Source: Plasmodiophora brassicae
Lineage: Eukaryota; Endomyxa; Phytomyxea; Plasmodiophorida; Plasmodiophoridae
Assembly (NCBI GenBank): GCA_039704465.1
Contig: JASFAU010000010.1
Location: 620,001-684,000, forward strand
Length of the DNA stretch: 64,000 nucleotides
Direction: 5' to 3'
Part shown: in pieces, positions 63,281 through 64,000 of the stretch
How positions within the stretch are numbered: position 1 is the stretch's first letter
How the letters are laid out: the number at the start of each line of letters is the position of its first letter
The notes under the pieces: model-generated
What the model saw: the letters and a program-made list of their open reading frames with translations, nothing else
Databases searched by the model: none
What the model was told of the DNA's origin: nothing
Made by a program: the position numbers and the translations under genes

Positions 63281-64000
63281 TCAGACGTGTCCTTGGACAA
63301 GCTTTCTGAGATATCCTTCGACAAGAGTGAGTATGGCCCCGTGCTGTGCCCGCAGCAATCCACTGGATTCTGCTGTCGCCGGCACACCGTCAGACGGCTC
63401 ATCGCACAGCAATGCTGCCGTCTCAGGTGACGGCGGCGGCGCGCAATCTTCGCTGGTCGATTTCTGTCCGTATTCCGGGTCGACATCCATGACGTGGCTT
63501 GGGCCGGACGGCTCCGATGAATTCACAAGCATCAAGAGGTCCTGAGCAGCTTCCTGATCACTTAATCGTTGGGCCTCACGCACCATCAGTTCCGCAACGT
63601 TAACGACTTCGACGTCGACTTTCGTGAGGTCTGGCTCCTTCGGAACACGGCCAACTTTGGCAGACCCTGTGGCACTGGGCTCCCGCTTGGACCCTTTCTG
63701 TTGCAACGTTGCTGGGTCAATGGGATTCTGACAGTCGGTGCACTGACAGAGCGGCGTGCAGGGCAGTCCGTTCTGAAAGCACTCACAGTACTTCTTCGTG
63801 CACCCTGACTTCTTGCACCTGCATCCAACGCCGCTCCTGGACCGTGACGATCTGACTGTGAAAGCCTCCGGATTCCTCTGCCGAATCATAGTGATAGCAA
63901 ACTGACGCGCTTGCTCGTGCTCGGGGGTATTCAGGCAATTCGTGCAATTGCACCCCGAACAGTACGACGACGCCGCAAAGCAATCGCAGTACCTGCCACG
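63281..64000 (-). CDS. CXC/tesmin-domain (LIN54-type) DNA-binding protein, 3' part only
   Basis: Minus-strand frame entering from the right edge (64000) and ending at 63281; the N-terminus lies outside the window. It begins inside the first cysteine-rich repeat (YCDCFAASSYCSGCNCTNC). A linker follows, then the second repeat (GCRCKKSGCTKKYCECFQNG and CQCTDCQN). The double CXC (CRC) module binds CHR-type promoter elements in LIN54/tesmin/TSO1 proteins, often within DREAM/MuvB cell-cycle complexes. About 150 residues of acidic, Ser-rich tail follow. The linker lacks the usual RNPxAFxPKI wording in part but keeps RQRNPEAF. Convergent with MCM8, 106 bp between stops. Confidence 0.85.
   Translation of the reverse strand, partial: RGRYCDCFAASSYCSGCNCTNCLNTPEHEQARQFAITMIRQRNPEAFTVRSSRSRSGVGCRCKKSGCTKKYCECFQNGLPCTPLCQCTDCQNPIDPATLQQKGSKREPSATGSAKVGRVPKEPDLTKVDVEVVNVAELMVREAQRLSDQEAAQDLLMLVNSSEPSGPSHVMDVDPEYGQKSTSEDCAPPPSPETAALLCDEPSDGVPATAESSGLLRAQHGAILTLVEGYLRKLVQGHV

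Overview
This is a gene-dense stretch of nuclear DNA from a unicellular eukaryote. I see about 36 protein genes, read from both strands. Most intergenic gaps are below 500 bp. Introns are many and very short: nearly all that I could place are 42-75 nt with GT-AG ends, a few with GC-AG. Universal eukaryotic genes fix the domain of life: SEC61 alpha, ribosomal protein uS5/RPS2, a DDX18/Has1 helicase, MCM8, trimethylguanosine synthase and eukaryotic NAD+ synthetase. The rest is a mix: plant-like PAQR and MscS-like proteins, a two-pore channel, a DH/PH/FYVE RhoGEF, and fungal-type Zn2Cys6 factors that are not arranged as in fungi. GC-rich DNA with ~55-nt introns and this mix would fit a compact protist such as a rhizarian (a plasmodiophorid is my best guess). 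That is inference; no marker here proves it.

Layout. 0.4-10.4 kb: ATG1/ULK-type kinase (+), Ariadne-type RBR ubiquitin ligase (-), and a 1851-residue channel (+) joining two membrane-anchored sensor-like segments to a 12-TM EF-hand two-pore channel. 10.6-24.7 kb: SGF11-like SAGA subunit (-), OTUD6-type deubiquitinase (+), Nudix hydrolase (-), an acidic Tyr/Glu-rich secreted protein (+), PAQR receptor (-), MscS-like channel (+), RhoGEF with FYVE finger (-), TGS1 (-), an unknown gene (-) and a tail-anchored protein (+). 24.7-38.7 kb: AT-hook protein with a weak BRD8-like N-terminus (-), a small unknown protein (+), glutamine-dependent NAD+ synthetase in ten exons (+), a possible COA1/TIM21-fold protein (+), SEC61 alpha whose start codon is split by an intron (+), a Vms1/ANKZF1-type VLRF1 protein (-), a divergent calmodulin-like protein (-), two VTT-domain genes made by a ~1 kb tandem duplication (-), and RPS2 (+). 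38.8-46.2 kb: two diverged double-Zn2Cys6 plus PAS genes facing away from each other, a pseudokinase with a DPY-30-like tail, and DDX18.

46.4-54.9 kb holds the most unusual region: six related intronless genes and one decayed copy, in mixed orientation. Most encode a signal peptide, a long charged coiled coil, a Gly/Ala-rich hydrophobic segment with a recurring motif, and a C-terminal hydrophobic segment. Their intergenic regions share TTTAG/CTAAA words, and two members share a near-identical TATA-type element about 110-125 bp upstream of the start codon. A small two-TM gene (-) and a 1372-residue secreted Gln/Pro repeat protein (+) follow. The window closes with MCM8 (+, ten exons) and the 3' part of a CXC/tesmin (LIN54-type) gene that runs off the right edge (-).

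Exon boundaries were placed by eye from frame continuity, splice consensus and remembered family alignment; no transcript data were available. No mobile element, CRISPR array, tRNA or rRNA gene was found.
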